Counted from the first letter of the stretch, positions 19,097 to 28,243 are shown. The stretch is 64,000 bases of DNA from Paracoccus amoyensis (GCF_014490725.1 NZ_JACOQL010000003.1:496001-560000), one strand, 5' to 3'. Notes: a model not told the origin generated them from the letters alone. A program made the numbers and translations.

Positions 19097-19509
19097 TGCA
19101 ATACTGGCTGTTCAAATCAGAGCCTGATGTTTTCGGCTGGGACGATCTGGTTGCCAAAGGCGATCAGGGAGAAGAATGGGACGGTGTGCGCAATTATCAG
19201 GCGCGCAATATGATGCGGGCCATGAAAATCGGTGATCGCGGGCTGTTCTATCATTCGAATATCGGGAAAGAGGCCGTCGGCATCGTTGAAGTGATTGCCG
19301 AGGCGCACCCCGATTCCAAGGCGGATGATCCAAAATGGGAATGCGTGGACATCAAGGCGATCGAGCCATTGCCCAGCCCGGTATCACTGGATCAAGCCAA
19401 GACGGAGCCACGCCTGAAAGACATGGCACTGGTCAAGAATACCCGTCTTTCGGTGCAACCCGTAACCGAAGATGAGTGGAAAGTTGTCATGGAAATGGCC
19501 GGTCGCTGA
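19096..19509 (+). CDS. EVE-domain protein (YTH-like fold)
   Basis: A 137-residue single-domain EVE protein. The ATG at 19096 overlaps the yciI stop; an in-frame start at 19075 lies inside yciI. Seen: YWLFKSEPDVFGWDDL at the start, the core WDGVRNYQARNMMRAMKIGDRG and FYHSN near residues 30-60. The EVE fold resembles YTH and PUA-like domains and is proposed to bind modified bases in DNA or RNA. Its place beside tsaD, a tRNA modification gene, is common in alphaproteobacteria. The cellular substrate is unknown. Confidence 0.92.
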   Translation: MQYWLFKSEPDVFGWDDLVAKGDQGEEWDGVRNYQARNMMRAMKIGDRGLFYHSNIGKEAVGIVEVIAEAHPDSKADDPKWECVDIKAIEPLPSPVSLDQAKTEPRLKDMALVKNTRLSVQPVTEDEWKVVMEMAGR

Positions 19510-19545
19510 TATCTGTCGCTGACATCCATCCGCCACAAGAAAATA

Positions 19546-19574
19546 ATGTCCCGGTCACACCCCGGCCGGGACAT
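19546..19574 (+). terminator. Possible terminator hairpin after the EVE gene
   Basis: ATGTCCCGG (19546-19554) and CCGGGACAT (19566-19574) form a perfect 9-base stem with an 11-base loop, 36 bases after the stop. No U-run follows. A second, weak hairpin AAACT/AGTTT (19675-19688) followed by T residues lies further down. The rest of the 19510-19762 gap is more AT-rich and should hold the promoter of the next gene. Confidence 0.5.
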
Positions 19575-19762
19575 CAATTGGTCGCAGCATCGTGTCATGA
19601 CTTCCAATGGGGATTGGATGACGTTCAACACTGCACTTAAGATAATACCTCATGCGTGACGCATTCACAAATCTAAACTGATTAGTTTTTTGCCTGTCTC
19701 GGCTTTTTCTTGCACGGCTTGCAGGCTAGGTTCCGCCCATAAACGCACTTACGGAGGCTAAT

Positions 19763-20014
19763 ATGAGCCAGCGTCTTCATCTGGTGTTCGGTGGCGAGTT
19801 GACCGACACTCAATCAACGCAGTTTCGCGATGTGGACAATATCCATATCGTTGGCATCTTTCCGAATTACGAATCCGCCTATAGCGCCTGGAAGGCCGAG
19901 GCGCAGCGCACCGTTGACAGCGCCCATACCCGCTATTTCATCGCCCATCTGCACCGCCTGCGGGACGAAGAAACCGCCGCCAGCGCAACCGAAGAACTGG
20001 ACGTTCGCGGCTAA
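19763..20014 (+). CDS. DUF4170-family small protein
   Basis: An 83-residue soluble protein of a family largely restricted to alphaproteobacteria. Seen: MSQRLHLVFGGELTD, VDNIHIVGIFPNYESAYSAW and RYFIAHLHRLRDEE, which fit DUF4170. The function is not known. The start follows an ACGGAGG site (about 19751-19757). It directly precedes waaA and lpxK, so a link to lipid A work is possible, but only by position. Confidence 0.85.
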   Translation: MSQRLHLVFGGELTDTQSTQFRDVDNIHIVGIFPNYESAYSAWKAEAQRTVDSAHTRYFIAHLHRLRDEETAASATEELDVRG

Positions 20015-20041
20015 CCTTTCTGCTCGATTGGACGATACGGC

Positions 20042-21223
20042 ATGGCATCAGAAAGCTGGAGGATCGGGCGTCTGGCACTTTGGCTGGAACTGCGCAAGCC
20101 CAGCGCGGACCGCCCTCTGCTTTCCTTGCCCGAAGCTGACGGTCCATTGCTGCTGATAAGGCCGTCGCCGGATGCCGCAATCGCGCTGGAACAGGTTCAA
20201 AAACGCCTGCAACGGGCACGGCCCGATCTGCGTATCCTTCGGATTGACGATCAGTATCTTGCCGATACGGGCAATAGCCTGACAACCGCGGAAGCCTTGA
20301 TGGATACCGCAAACCCTGTTGCCCTGCTGCTGCTGGGCACCGATCTACCAGCAGCGCAAATTGAGGCCGCAAGCCGAAAAGGCATCCCGGTCATCCTGGC
20401 CGAAGCCCGCTTCGACCGCACCGATACCGGCTGGAGCATGCGCAGCGCGATGCGTCGCGAATTGTTGCGCAAGGTGAAACTGGTCCTTGTCACGGATCAG
20501 ACCAGCCAGCGCATTGCCCTGCGGATGGGCGTGCCCCGCGACAAACTCGTGATGACGGGTCCCGTCGCTGAAATTCGCGAACCATTGTCCTATGTCGAGG
20601 AGGAGCGGTCGGCTTTTGCCGCGTTGATGCAGGGGCGGCACGCCTGGTTTGCAGCGTCGGTTCCACAAGCTGAAGAACAGGCGGTTCTGGAAGCGCATCA
20701 AGCCGCTTTGCGGCAGTCACATCGGGCGCTGTTGTTCCTGGCACCGCTTGATCCCGACCGGATCGACGATCTTGCCGCCGAAATCGAAGCGTCGGGCCTG
20801 ACCGTAGCGCGCCGCACCCTGGACGAAGATCCAACCGATGAGGTTCAGGTGATGTTGACGGATGGCGCGACGGAAATGGGGCTGTGGTATCGCCTTGCGC
20901 CTGTCACCTATATGGGCGGGACACTGTCTGGCGAAGATGCCGAAACGCGACATCCGTTTGAACCAGCGGCCCTTGGTTCTGCCATCGTTCATGGGCCGGT
21001 CACGGGCCAGTATCCGACCCAATGGCAGCAGTTGCAGGGGGCCAAGGCCTCGCGTCAGGTCAGCGACGCGAATGATCTGGCCACCGCAATCGCCGAACTG
21101 ACATTGCCCGAGCATATCGCGACCCTGGCCAGCAATGCCTGGATCGTCAGCACAGGCGGCGCGGACGTCACCAACCGCATTTGTGCGCCGGTGCTGGATC
21201 TTCTGGTAAAGGAACGAAAATGA
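20042..21223 (+). CDS. waaA: 3-deoxy-D-manno-octulosonic acid (Kdo) transferase family protein
   Basis: A 393-residue GT30-type glycosyltransferase, expected to add Kdo to lipid IVA at the cytoplasmic face of the inner membrane. The C-terminal half is recognisable: [13 protein letters not shown]-like [16 protein letters not shown] near residue 160, [13 protein letters not shown] near 285 and [16 protein letters not shown] near 305. The N-terminal half is diverged. At the place of the usual HAxSxGE motif with the catalytic Glu, the sequence reads [15 protein letters not shown]. No clear N-terminal membrane anchor is seen. It overlaps lpxK by 4 bases, which supports the lipid A role. Confidence 0.8.
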   Translation: MASESWRIGRLALWLELRKPSADRPLLSLPEADGPLLLIRPSPDAAIALEQVQKRLQRARPDLRILRIDDQYLADTGNSLTTAEALMDTANPVALLLLGTDLPAAQIEAASRKGIPVILAEARFDRTDTGWSMRSAMRRELLRKVKLVLVTDQTSQRIALRMGVPRDKLVMTGPVAEIREPLSYVEEERSAFAALMQGRHAWFAASVPQAEEQAVLEAHQAALRQSHRALLFLAPLDPDRIDDLAAEIEASGLTVARRTLDEDPTDEVQVMLTDGATEMGLWYRLAPVTYMGGTLSGEDAETRHPFEPAALGSAIVHGPVTGQYPTQWQQLQGAKASRQVSDANDLATAIAELTLPEHIATLASNAWIVSTGGADVTNRICAPVLDLLVKERK

Positions 21224-22206
21224 GGCGCGCACCCGCATTCTGGTATCACACGCCGCCCAGCCTGACCGCGCGATTGCTGTCTCCCCTCGGTGCAATCTAT
21301 GCCCGCGCAACCGCCCACAGATTGGCTGATGGTGCGCGGGCACGTGTCGGTGTTCCGGTCATTTGCGTTGGTAACCTGAATGCAGGCGGCACAGGCAAGA
21401 CCCCGACCGTCATTCATCTGCAACAAACTCTGATGGCGCGAAAAATTGATGCGCATGTCGTGTCGCGCGGCTATGGCGGCAGTGCCAAAGGACCGATCAT
21501 GGTGCAAGAGGCCGCGCATGACGCCGCATTGGTCGGGGATGAGCCGCTGTTGATGGCCGCATTCGGACCCGTCTGGGTCAGTGACGACCGGCTGACCGGG
21601 GCAAAGGCCGCTGTGGCTGCGGGCGCAAAGGCGATCATCCTTGATGATGGTTTTCAGGATCCCGCATTGGCCCATGACCTGTCGCTTGTCGTCGTCGATG
21701 CGGCCAAGGGGTTCGGCAATGGTTTGTGCCTGCCCGCCGGTCCCTTGCGCGAACCCGTGGAGATTGGTCTGGCGCGCGCTGATTTTCTTCTATCCATCGG
21801 ATCGCCTGACGCACAGGCGCACTTCACGTCGCCCGCGACAACACCGCCCCACTTGCGGGCCGAACTGAAGCCGCTGCAAATGGGCTTTGACTGGACCGAT
21901 CACCGCGTTCTGGCATTTGCCGGGATTGGCCATCCAGAGAAGTTTTTTGCGACATTGACCGCGTTGGGCGCAAAGGTGATCCGGGCAGAAGCGTTGGATG
22001 ATCATCAACCCTTCACTCCGGCGTTGCTGACCCGGTTGGAAACCGAAGCGCGACTGCATGATGCGCAAATGGTCACCACGGAAAAAGACGCCGCCCGCCT
22101 GCCCCGCAGCTTCCGCTCAAAAGTCATGGCGGTGCCAGTGCGGCTGGAATTGCAGGACAGCACCCCGTTGACCAAAGCCTTGGATCAGATGTTTCGCGCT
22201 GATTAA
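21220..22206 (+). CDS. lpxK: Tetraacyldisaccharide 4'-kinase
   Basis: A 328-residue membrane-associated kinase that phosphorylates the 4' position of the lipid A disaccharide. The ATG at 21220 overlaps the waaA stop (ATGA). Seen: an N-terminal amphipathic or membrane segment ([17 protein letters not shown]), the P-loop [19 protein letters not shown] near residues 47-65, [15 protein letters not shown] and ILDDGFQ. These are hallmarks of LpxK, and the length is normal. Confidence 0.96.
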   Translation: MRRAPAFWYHTPPSLTARLLSPLGAIYARATAHRLADGARARVGVPVICVGNLNAGGTGKTPTVIHLQQTLMARKIDAHVVSRGYGGSAKGPIMVQEAAHDAALVGDEPLLMAAFGPVWVSDDRLTGAKAAVAAGAKAIILDDGFQDPALAHDLSLVVVDAAKGFGNGLCLPAGPLREPVEIGLARADFLLSIGSPDAQAHFTSPATTPPHLRAELKPLQMGFDWTDHRVLAFAGIGHPEKFFATLTALGAKVIRAEALDDHQPFTPALLTRLETEARLHDAQMVTTEKDAARLPRSFRSKVMAVPVRLELQDSTPLTKALDQMFRAD

Positions 22207-22289
22207 CGCCCGACGCTCTTTGCAATCCGTGTTGCGATACCGATATAAAGGGTGAAAGCGGCCATTTCGGCCCAACGGAAAGGATGCGA

Positions 22290-22373
22290 ATGTCGCGCAA
22301 AGCGATGCAAAGGCTAAGTTTCTATCTTTTGGTCCTGTTGACGCTGTATGCGTCGATGTTGGGCGCTGGATAA
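22290..22373 (+). CDS. Putative 27-residue single-pass membrane peptide
   Basis: A short frame starting ATG at 22290, ending TAA at 22371-22373. It begins MSRKAMQRLSFY and ends in a hydrophobic run (LLVLLTLYASMLGAG), a positive-inside single-pass layout. An AAGGA site lies 5 bases upstream of the start region and the stop is 10 bases before the next ATG, whose own GAGGG overlaps the stop. The neat spacing suggests that it is translated, but its small size means chance is possible. Function unknown. Confidence 0.5.
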   Translation: MSRKAMQRLSFYLLVLLTLYASMLGAG

Positions 22374-22383
22374 GAGGGACGGC

Positions 22384-23358
22384 ATGGCCAATCGCTATGG
22401 CGGGCGATATTCGCCCGACGGCTCGCACCGTGACCACCGCAATCAGGCGTCGACGCCCATGCCACCCGCGCCCATCCGGCATCCGCTGGAATCGCGCCCC
22501 AAATGGGTGACGATCGCGGCGACCCCTTTCTTGCTGAATGCCTTCTTTCAGGCGCCTGTGGGCATGATCTCTGACCTTGCCGCGTTTGGGCTGATCGCCT
22601 CGGGGATGTGGATGACCCGCGAAGGATTGGTGGCCGAGGCCGCATATCAGGTGCGCCGCGTCGCCCGTCGCCCCGCAATTCCACGCAAGCTGTTTGGTGG
22701 GCTTCTGGCCGCCGTTGGTCTGGGCGTCGGCGCAGCCGCACCCGAGGCCGTGACAGGTGGCGTGCTGGTTGGCATTGCCGGAATGGCGCTGCATTTTCTG
22801 TCCTTTGGCGCAGATCCACTGCGTGACAAGGGTGCGACCGGTGTTGACAGCTTCCAACAGGATCGCGCGCAACGCATGGTCGATGAAGGTGAAGCCCTGC
22901 TGGCGGAAATGAAAGATGCTATCTTGCGCGCCGGCGACAGGCGTCTGGAAGGGCGCGTCGCCATGTTCGCCGCGACCGTCGATGAACTGTTCGACCGTGT
23001 GCGCGACAATCCCGGCGATTTGTCCGGGGCGCGGCGCTATATGGGCATTTATCTGATGGGTGCGCGCGATGCGACGATCAAGTTCGCCAACTTGTATGCC
23101 CGCACCCGAGATCAGGAAATCCGTGCTTCCTACGAAAAATTCCTTGATGATCTGGAAAAAGATTTCAAGGCTCGGTCGCGCAAGATGCTGAACAGCGACC
23201 GGGATGATCTGGATATCGAAATCTCAGTCCTGCGCGACAGGCTGGAGCGTGAGGGCGTGCGGGCATCGGAACCCGCCGCGATCACCAGTCAAGATGCACA
23301 GACGCTGGACGAGCTGCTGTCCTATGACGTGACAAAAGACAAAGAAAAAGCGCGCTGA
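22384..23358 (+). CDS. XpaC-like (5-bromo-4-chloroindolyl phosphate hydrolysis) family protein
   Basis: A 324-residue protein with a polar N-terminus (residues 1-40), hydrophobic helices around 42-75 and 100-140, and a charged helical C-terminal half containing FQQDRAQRMVDEGEALLAEM and YLMGARDATIKFANLYARTRD. The pattern fits XpaC-family proteins, which are often encoded with TelA-like toxic-anion-resistance proteins. No telA is seen here; truA follows after 6 bases. The family name is historical and does not establish an enzyme activity. Confidence 0.72.
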   Translation: MANRYGGRYSPDGSHRDHRNQASTPMPPAPIRHPLESRPKWVTIAATPFLLNAFFQAPVGMISDLAAFGLIASGMWMTREGLVAEAAYQVRRVARRPAIPRKLFGGLLAAVGLGVGAAAPEAVTGGVLVGIAGMALHFLSFGADPLRDKGATGVDSFQQDRAQRMVDEGEALLAEMKDAILRAGDRRLEGRVAMFAATVDELFDRVRDNPGDLSGARRYMGIYLMGARDATIKFANLYARTRDQEIRASYEKFLDDLEKDFKARSRKMLNSDRDDLDIEISVLRDRLEREGVRASEPAAITSQDAQTLDELLSYDVTKDKEKAR

Positions 23359-23364
23359 GACGCT

Positions 23365-24144
23365 ATGCCGCGCTTTGCCCTGAAAATCGAATATGACGGC
23401 AGGCCGTTTGCCGGATGGCAGGCGCAGGCCGATCAACCATCGGTGCAGAAATCGGTCGAAGATGCGCTGGCCAGACTGGATGCGGGCTTTGCAGAAGGTG
23501 CCCGGATCGCCGCGGCTGGTCGGACGGATGCAGGTGTTCATGCGACCGGGCAGGTCGCCCACGCCGATCTGCAAAAGGACTGGGACAGCTTTCGACTGAC
23601 CGAGGCTTTGAACTTTCATCTGAAACCAGCGCCGGTTGCGATCCTGCAAGTAGCCCCGGTGGCGGGTGACTTTCATGCCCGATTTTCCGCGTTGGAACGG
23701 CGCTATCTGTTCCGGCTGGTCGCGCGACGCGCACCGCTGACGCATGGCAGGGGACGGGTTTGGCAGGTTCAGAACCCGCTGGATATCGAAAAAATGCGCG
23801 CCGGTGCGGCCTTCCTGATCGGCCAGCACGATTTCACGACCTTCCGATCCTCGATCTGTCAGGCGAAAAGCCCGGTTAAAACGCTGGATGAGATCGCGAT
23901 CGAAGAAGTCGAAATCCCGCATGGCCGGGAGTATCGCTTCTTTCTGCGCGCAAGATCGTTCCTGCACAATCAGGTGCGCTCAATCGTTGGTACGCTGGAA
24001 CGTGTGGGTGCGGGCGGGTGGAGCCCTGACCGGGTTCGCGCCGCACTGGAAGCAAGGGATCGGGGCGAATGTGGGCCGGTCTGCCCACCGCAAGGTCTGT
24101 ATCTGACCGGCGTGGGCTATCCGGAAAACCCGTTCGGCGAATAA
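23365..24144 (+). CDS. truA: tRNA pseudouridine synthase A
   Basis: A 259-residue enzyme that isomerises U38-U40 in the anticodon stem of tRNAs. Seen: the start [16 protein letters not shown], the catalytic Asp in [17 protein letters not shown] near residues 50-65, the central [16 protein letters not shown], and the C-terminal [15 protein letters not shown]. The length is typical. It ends 2 bases from the convergent sugar transferase gene, with no visible terminator between them. Confidence 0.97.
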   Translation: MPRFALKIEYDGRPFAGWQAQADQPSVQKSVEDALARLDAGFAEGARIAAAGRTDAGVHATGQVAHADLQKDWDSFRLTEALNFHLKPAPVAILQVAPVAGDFHARFSALERRYLFRLVARRAPLTHGRGRVWQVQNPLDIEKMRAGAAFLIGQHDFTTFRSSICQAKSPVKTLDEIAIEEVEIPHGREYRFFLRARSFLHNQVRSIVGTLERVGAGGWSPDRVRAALEARDRGECGPVCPPQGLYLTGVGYPENPFGE

Positions 24145-24146
24145 AC

Positions 24147-24899
24147 CTAGTTGCGGCCGCGACGACGCGGACGTTCGTCCTTGCGCACGAATACGATCTT
24201 CAGCGTATTCCACAGAATCCACAGATCCAGCCGCACATCGCGGTGGCGCTGATAGATCAGGTCAATCTTCAGTTTGGCGGGCAAACAGCGGCGATAGTAG
24301 GCAATCTCTGTGGCTTCTGCACTTTTGCAGCGCGACATGATGCGATCTTCGTGGCGATGATAGATCAGCGTCGCCAGACCCGTGACCCCCGGACGGCTTT
24401 TCAGCACCTGAGTATAAACGCTTGGAAAACGTTCGACATATTCACGCAGCGGGGGACGAGGTCCGACAAAGCTCATGTCGCCGCGCAGGATATTGAACAA
24501 TTGGGGCAGTTCGTCGATGCGGGTCTTGCGCAGGAAATGCCCGACCGGGGTAATCCGCCAGTGCTTATGCGCGCCGGTTGCACCGAAATCGCCTTCGTCC
24601 TGCAGCATGGTGCGGAACTTCAACTGGGTGAAGGATTCCGAAGGTGAACGCATGCGGTGCGCGGTATAAAAGATCGGCCTGCCCTGCAGTAGCAACAGTA
24701 TCAACGCGACAGCGCACATGACCACAGATAGCGGGATCAGCAGCAGCAGCGCGAAAGAAAAATCGAAGATCCGCTTGCCCACCGGCATCGGCTCGACGCC
24801 GGGTGCGCCTGCTTCGCCAAGGAACCATGCCATCTTGGGTGCAGTCAGCCGGTTAAGCCGTGCAGCCTCTGCCTTGTCCCAATCGTGGTGAATGGTCAC
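24147..24899 (-). CDS. Undecaprenyl-phosphate sugar phosphotransferase family protein
   Basis: A 250-residue initiating sugar transferase of the short PglC/ExoY type, which moves a sugar-1-phosphate onto a polyprenyl phosphate for exopolysaccharide or O-antigen. Seen: one membrane segment (RIFDFSFALLLLIPLSVVM near residue 43), KFRTM near 95, RKTRIDELPQLFNIL near 123 and GDMSFVGPRPPLREYV near 139, the catalytic block of this family. No other polysaccharide genes surround it, so the product it starts is unknown. It is monocistronic and converges with truA. Confidence 0.92.
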   Translation of the reverse strand: MTIHHDWDKAEAARLNRLTAPKMAWFLGEAGAPGVEPMPVGKRIFDFSFALLLLIPLSVVMCAVALILLLLQGRPIFYTAHRMRSPSESFTQLKFRTMLQDEGDFGATGAHKHWRITPVGHFLRKTRIDELPQLFNILRGDMSFVGPRPPLREYVERFPSVYTQVLKSRPGVTGLATLIYHRHEDRIMSRCKSAEATEIAYYRRCLPAKLKIDLIYQRHRDVRLDLWILWNTLKIVFVRKDERPRRRGRN

Positions 24900-25057
24900 G
24901 ATGCTGTCCGCTCGCGTTGGTTCTGGTTCGTCAAATCGCGTAGCATATCGTTATGTTTAAGAAAACTGGTGCGCGCGGGAATTGGCCGAATGACTTGCGC
25001 GACCATGGCATATAAGCCACTCTCGGCTGAACATCGCCACAGCGAAAGTCCCTTTTC

Positions 25058-25513
25058 ATGCGGAAATTCCTTGTTCTACTGGATGATAGTCACGAGTGCT
25101 TGAACGCGATGCGTTTCGCGGCAATGCGCGCATCCAACTCGGACGGTGTGGTCTTGGTGCTTGCGGTCATTCCGGCGGCGGAAATCCAGCACGGTTTTGG
25201 CGTCGCTGACGTGATGCGGGCCGAGGCGCAGGAGCGAATCGAAGCGCATTATGAGGTTTATGCCAAATGGATGCGGACCAGACCTAAAGTAGAACCCGAA
25301 CTTATCATCCGCGAGGGTGATCCGGGTGAAGAACTGATCAAGTTGCTGAATGAAGACCCCGAGATCGGGATCCTTGCAGTCGGCCTGAACTCTGCCGACA
25401 AATCCGCGCAGAACCCAATCCTGACGCGGCTGATGCGCGAAAACAACCTACCCTGCCCGATCACGATTGTGCCCAGCGATCTGTCGAAAGAGCGGCTGGA
25501 AGCGATCACGTAG
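25058..25513 (+). CDS. Universal stress protein (UspA family)
   Basis: A 151-residue Usp-fold protein. Seen: the start KFLVLLDDSHECLNAMRFA (nucleotide-site Asp), a long helix RAEAQERIEAHYEVYAKW, IREGDPGEELIKLL near residue 90, and the C-terminal strand LPCPITIVPSDL. The usual ATP-binding G-x2-G-x9-G-S/T pattern is replaced by VGLNSADKSAQNPILTRLM, so ATP binding is uncertain. It has its own upstream gap of 158 bases and stands alone between the sugar transferase and Nfu. Confidence 0.88.
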   Translation: MRKFLVLLDDSHECLNAMRFAAMRASNSDGVVLVLAVIPAAEIQHGFGVADVMRAEAQERIEAHYEVYAKWMRTRPKVEPELIIREGDPGEELIKLLNEDPEIGILAVGLNSADKSAQNPILTRLMRENNLPCPITIVPSDLSKERLEAIT

Positions 25514-25600
25514 CAGACGACATCCATATGGCCATATATGGGCCTGAAAACTTGACCGACAGGCCAAGCGTCGCCATATCGGTGACAAAGGAGCGCCCCG

Positions 25601-26161
25601 ATGTTCATCCAGACCGAAACCACGCCAAACCCCGCCACCCTGAAATTTCTTCCGGGCGACATCGTCCTTGCCACCGGCACGGCTGATTTTCCCGCTGCGG
25701 ACACCGCCGCAAAGTCCCCCCTCGCCAGCCGTATTTTTGCCGTTGAGGGTGTGACCGGCGTCTTTCTGGGCCGCGATTTCGTGACCGTCACCAAGGGTGA
25801 CGATGTGCCGTGGGATCATCTGAAGCCCTCGGTCCTTGGCGCAATTATGGAGCATTTTCAGTCGGGTGCCGATGCTATCGAAGGCGACGCGCCTGCCAAT
25901 GCGGGTCATGCAAGCCATGAGGGTGAGGACGCCGAAATCGTCGTTCAGATCAAGGAACTGCTGGATACGCGCGTCCGTCCCGCAGTGGCGCAGGATGGTG
26001 GCGACATCACCTTCCACGGCTTTGATCGCGGCATCGTCTATCTGCACATGCAGGGGGCCTGCGCTGGCTGCCCGTCCTCGACCCTGACCCTGAAAATGGG
26101 GATTGAAAACCTTCTGCGCCATTATATCCCCGAAGTGATCGAGGTTCGCCCGGTTGCCTGA
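25601..26161 (+). CDS. Nfu-type Fe-S cluster carrier
   Basis: A 186-residue cytoplasmic scaffold/carrier. The N-terminal Nfu domain (FIQTETTPNPATLKFLPG, residues 1-90) is followed by the NifU C-terminal domain with the cluster-binding CxxC in MQGACAGCPSSTLTLK near residue 150. Known: Nfu proteins pass 4Fe-4S clusters to client enzymes. A ribosome site (AAAGGAG) precedes the ATG. It overlaps tsaB by 8 bases. Confidence 0.94.
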   Translation: MFIQTETTPNPATLKFLPGDIVLATGTADFPAADTAAKSPLASRIFAVEGVTGVFLGRDFVTVTKGDDVPWDHLKPSVLGAIMEHFQSGADAIEGDAPANAGHASHEGEDAEIVVQIKELLDTRVRPAVAQDGGDITFHGFDRGIVYLHMQGACAGCPSSTLTLKMGIENLLRHYIPEVIEVRPVA

Positions 26162-26744
26162 TCCGATCGCGTTGGGCTTTGACACATCGGCCGCGCATTG
26201 CGCGGCCGCTTTGCTGTGCGGCGACCAGGTTCTGGCATCCCGTCACGAAGACATGGCCAAGGGTCAGGCGGAACGACTTTTCCCGTTGCTCGAGGAAGTT
26301 CTGGCGGCAGGCGGCCTTGGTTGGCAGAATATATCCGTCATTGGCGTGGGCATCGGCCCTGGCAATTTCACCGGCATTCGCATCGCCGTGGCAGCAGCGC
26401 GCGGGTTGGCATTGTCACTGGGGATCCCGGCCATCGGCATCAGCGCCACCGAAGCCGCAGCCTTTGGCCTGCCGCGCCCCTGCCGGATCGTCCTGCCCTT
26501 GCGCAAGGATCAGGTGGTCTGGCAGGATTTCGACGCAGATGCGATCGGCGTGCCGCTACAAGCGACAGCCGATGATCTGCCTGCGGGGCCACACGCATCA
26601 ACGCCAACAACCCCGACTGCCGAGGCGATTGCCCGTTTGGCGCTGCAACATCGCGACCGCCTGCATCCGCGCCCGGCACCGATCTATCTGCGCCCCGCCG
26701 ATGCAGCCCCGTCCCGCGATCCGGCACCGCTGATTTTGCCATGA
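26154..26744 (+). CDS. tsaB: tRNA threonylcarbamoyladenosine biosynthesis protein TsaB
   Basis: A 196-residue ASKHA-fold paralogue of TsaD. TsaB binds TsaD and TsaE to make t6A37 in tRNAs. Seen: the start ALGFDTSAAHCAAALL, LFPLLEEVLAAGGL and the conserved VGIGPGNFTGIRIAVAAARGLAL near residues 65-87. The C-terminus is short. The start overlaps the end of the Nfu gene by 8 bases, and the stop overlaps rimI by 4, a common tsaB-rimI arrangement. Confidence 0.94.
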   Translation: MPDPIALGFDTSAAHCAAALLCGDQVLASRHEDMAKGQAERLFPLLEEVLAAGGLGWQNISVIGVGIGPGNFTGIRIAVAAARGLALSLGIPAIGISATEAAAFGLPRPCRIVLPLRKDQVVWQDFDADAIGVPLQATADDLPAGPHASTPTTPTAEAIARLALQHRDRLHPRPAPIYLRPADAAPSRDPAPLILP

Positions 26745-27151
26745 CACCCGTCGAACTTGCCCGGCTGCACGCAGCTTGCTTCACGACCCCCCGCCCGTGG
26801 AGCGAGGCCGATTTCGCCAGTATCTTGACGACGACCGGCGCTTTCCTTTTGACCCGTCCCGCCGGCTTTCTGATCGGTCGCGTTGTTGCTGATGAGGCAG
26901 AATTGTTGACCGTCGCTGTCACCCCCAATGCCCGCCGAACAGGCACTGGTCGCGCTCTGATGATGGAATTTGACGCCGCGTCACGCGACAGGGGGGCCGC
27001 GACCGCCTTTCTGGAAGTCGCGGCGAATAACGACCCCGCGCTTGCGCTGTACCGGGCAACTGGCTGGCAACAAATCGGGCAACGACGCCGCTACTATGGC
27101 CCTGATTTGGATGCTATCATCATGCAGTTATCGTTCAGACCTGCCGAATAA
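26741..27151 (+). CDS. rimI: Ribosomal-protein S18-type alanine N-acetyltransferase (GNAT)
   Basis: A 136-residue GNAT acetyltransferase. Seen: the N-terminal LHAACFTTPRPWSEADFASIL, the acetyl-CoA loop VTPNARRTGTGRALM (R/Q-x-x-G-x-G/A type) near residues 65-80, and LEVAANNDPALALYRATGWQQIGQRRRYY at 95-120 (two blocks). RimI acetylates the N-terminus of ribosomal protein S18. The 4-base overlap with tsaB supports RimI over other GNATs. Confidence 0.88.
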   Translation: MTPVELARLHAACFTTPRPWSEADFASILTTTGAFLLTRPAGFLIGRVVADEAELLTVAVTPNARRTGTGRALMMEFDAASRDRGAATAFLEVAANNDPALALYRATGWQQIGQRRRYYGPDLDAIIMQLSFRPAE

Positions 27152-27238
27152 TCCGGTTGACCGCTTGGCGCCTATCAGCCCAAATTGGTGCATTGAACGG
27201 GCGACATGAATCGCCTGCAACAACAGGATGAGGTTCCT

Positions 27239-28243
27239 ATGTCCCTGATGAAATCGCTTCTGGCAGGCGCGGCACTGACGGCTTTGTCGTCGGGTCTGGC
27301 CATGGCCGAGCCTGCGCTGATCTATGATCTGGGTGGAAAATTCGACAAATCCTTCAATGAGGCCGCCTTCAACGGTGCGCAACGGTGGGTCGAAGAAACC
27401 GGCGGCAGCTATAAAGAACTGGAAATGCAGTCCGAAGCACAGCGCGAACAGGCACTGCGTCGTCTGGCCGAAACCGGTGCGAACCCAATCGTCATGACCG
27501 GCTTTGCCTTCTCGGACGTGCTGACCAAGATTGCACCCGATTATCCCGACACCAAGTTCGCGATCATCGACATGGTCGTGGAACAGCCCAATGTGCAGTC
27601 GGTGGTCTTTACCGAAGAACAAGGCAGCTATCTGGCGGGCATCATGGCCGCGATGGTATCGCAGTCCAAAACCGTAGGTTTCATCGGTGGGATGGACATT
27701 CCGCTGATCCACAAATTCGAATGCGGTTTTGCTCAGGGCTTCAAGTCCGCAGCGCCTGACGGCAAGGTTCTGGTGAACTATACCGGCACAACGCCTGCCG
27801 CCTGGAACGACCCGGTCAAGGGCGGTGAATTGACGAAAGCCCAGCATTCGCAGGGCGCTGATGTGATTTATGCAGCCGCTGGCGGCACCGGCATCGGCGT
27901 TCTGCAAGCTGCTGCCGACGAAGGCATCCTGTCGATTGGTGTCGACAGCAACCAGAACCACCTGCATCCGGGCAAAGTCCTGACCTCGATGGTCAAACGC
28001 GTGGACAACGCCGTGTTCGATGCCTTCACCGCCGGGACAGAGCTTGAGCCGGGTGTAAAGGTTATGGATCTTGCCGCAGGTGGTGTTGATGTCGCCATCG
28101 ACGAATCCAACCAGCCGCTGGTGACGCCGGAAATTCAGGCGGCCTTGACGACGCCAAGGCGAAAATCGCCTCGGGCGAAATCAAGGTGCATGACTACATG
28201 TCTGACAATAGCTGCCCGGCAAGCTGATGGCGGGCGCCGTTGA
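27239..28243 (+). CDS. BMP/PnrA-type nucleoside-binding lipoprotein-family protein, C-terminus frameshifted
   Basis: A periplasmic purine-nucleoside binding protein of the Bmp/Med family for the ABC transporter that follows. ATG 27239 follows GGATGAGG; a signal peptide ends near GLAMA, with no lipobox Cys. Seen: FDKSFNEAAFNGAQRW, VFTEEQGSYLAGIMAAM, GFIGGMDIPLIHKFECGF and DVIYAAAGGTGIGV. From base 28148 the frame reads TTPRRKSPRAKS and runs to 28243, while the next frame gives a family-like ending (AKAKIASGEIKVHDYMSDN) that stops at 28225-28227, overlapping the ATPase ATG as TGATG. One missing base at about 28147-28148 (TTGGAC to TTGAC) explains this; it may be a real mutation or an assembly error. 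Confidence 0.88.
   Translation: MSLMKSLLAGAALTALSSGLAMAEPALIYDLGGKFDKSFNEAAFNGAQRWVEETGGSYKELEMQSEAQREQALRRLAETGANPIVMTGFAFSDVLTKIAPDYPDTKFAIIDMVVEQPNVQSVVFTEEQGSYLAGIMAAMVSQSKTVGFIGGMDIPLIHKFECGFAQGFKSAAPDGKVLVNYTGTTPAAWNDPVKGGELTKAQHSQGADVIYAAAGGTGIGVLQAAADEGILSIGVDSNQNHLHPGKVLTSMVKRVDNAVFDAFTAGTELEPGVKVMDLAAGGVDVAIDESNQPLVTPEIQAALTTPRRKSPRAKSRCMTTCLTIAARQADGGRR

Noticed and set aside
28140-28160. Programmed ribosomal frameshifting in the nucleoside-binding gene
   Set aside because: There is no slippery heptamer, internal ribosome-site stimulator or obvious downstream hairpin. A plain deletion or sequence error is simpler.
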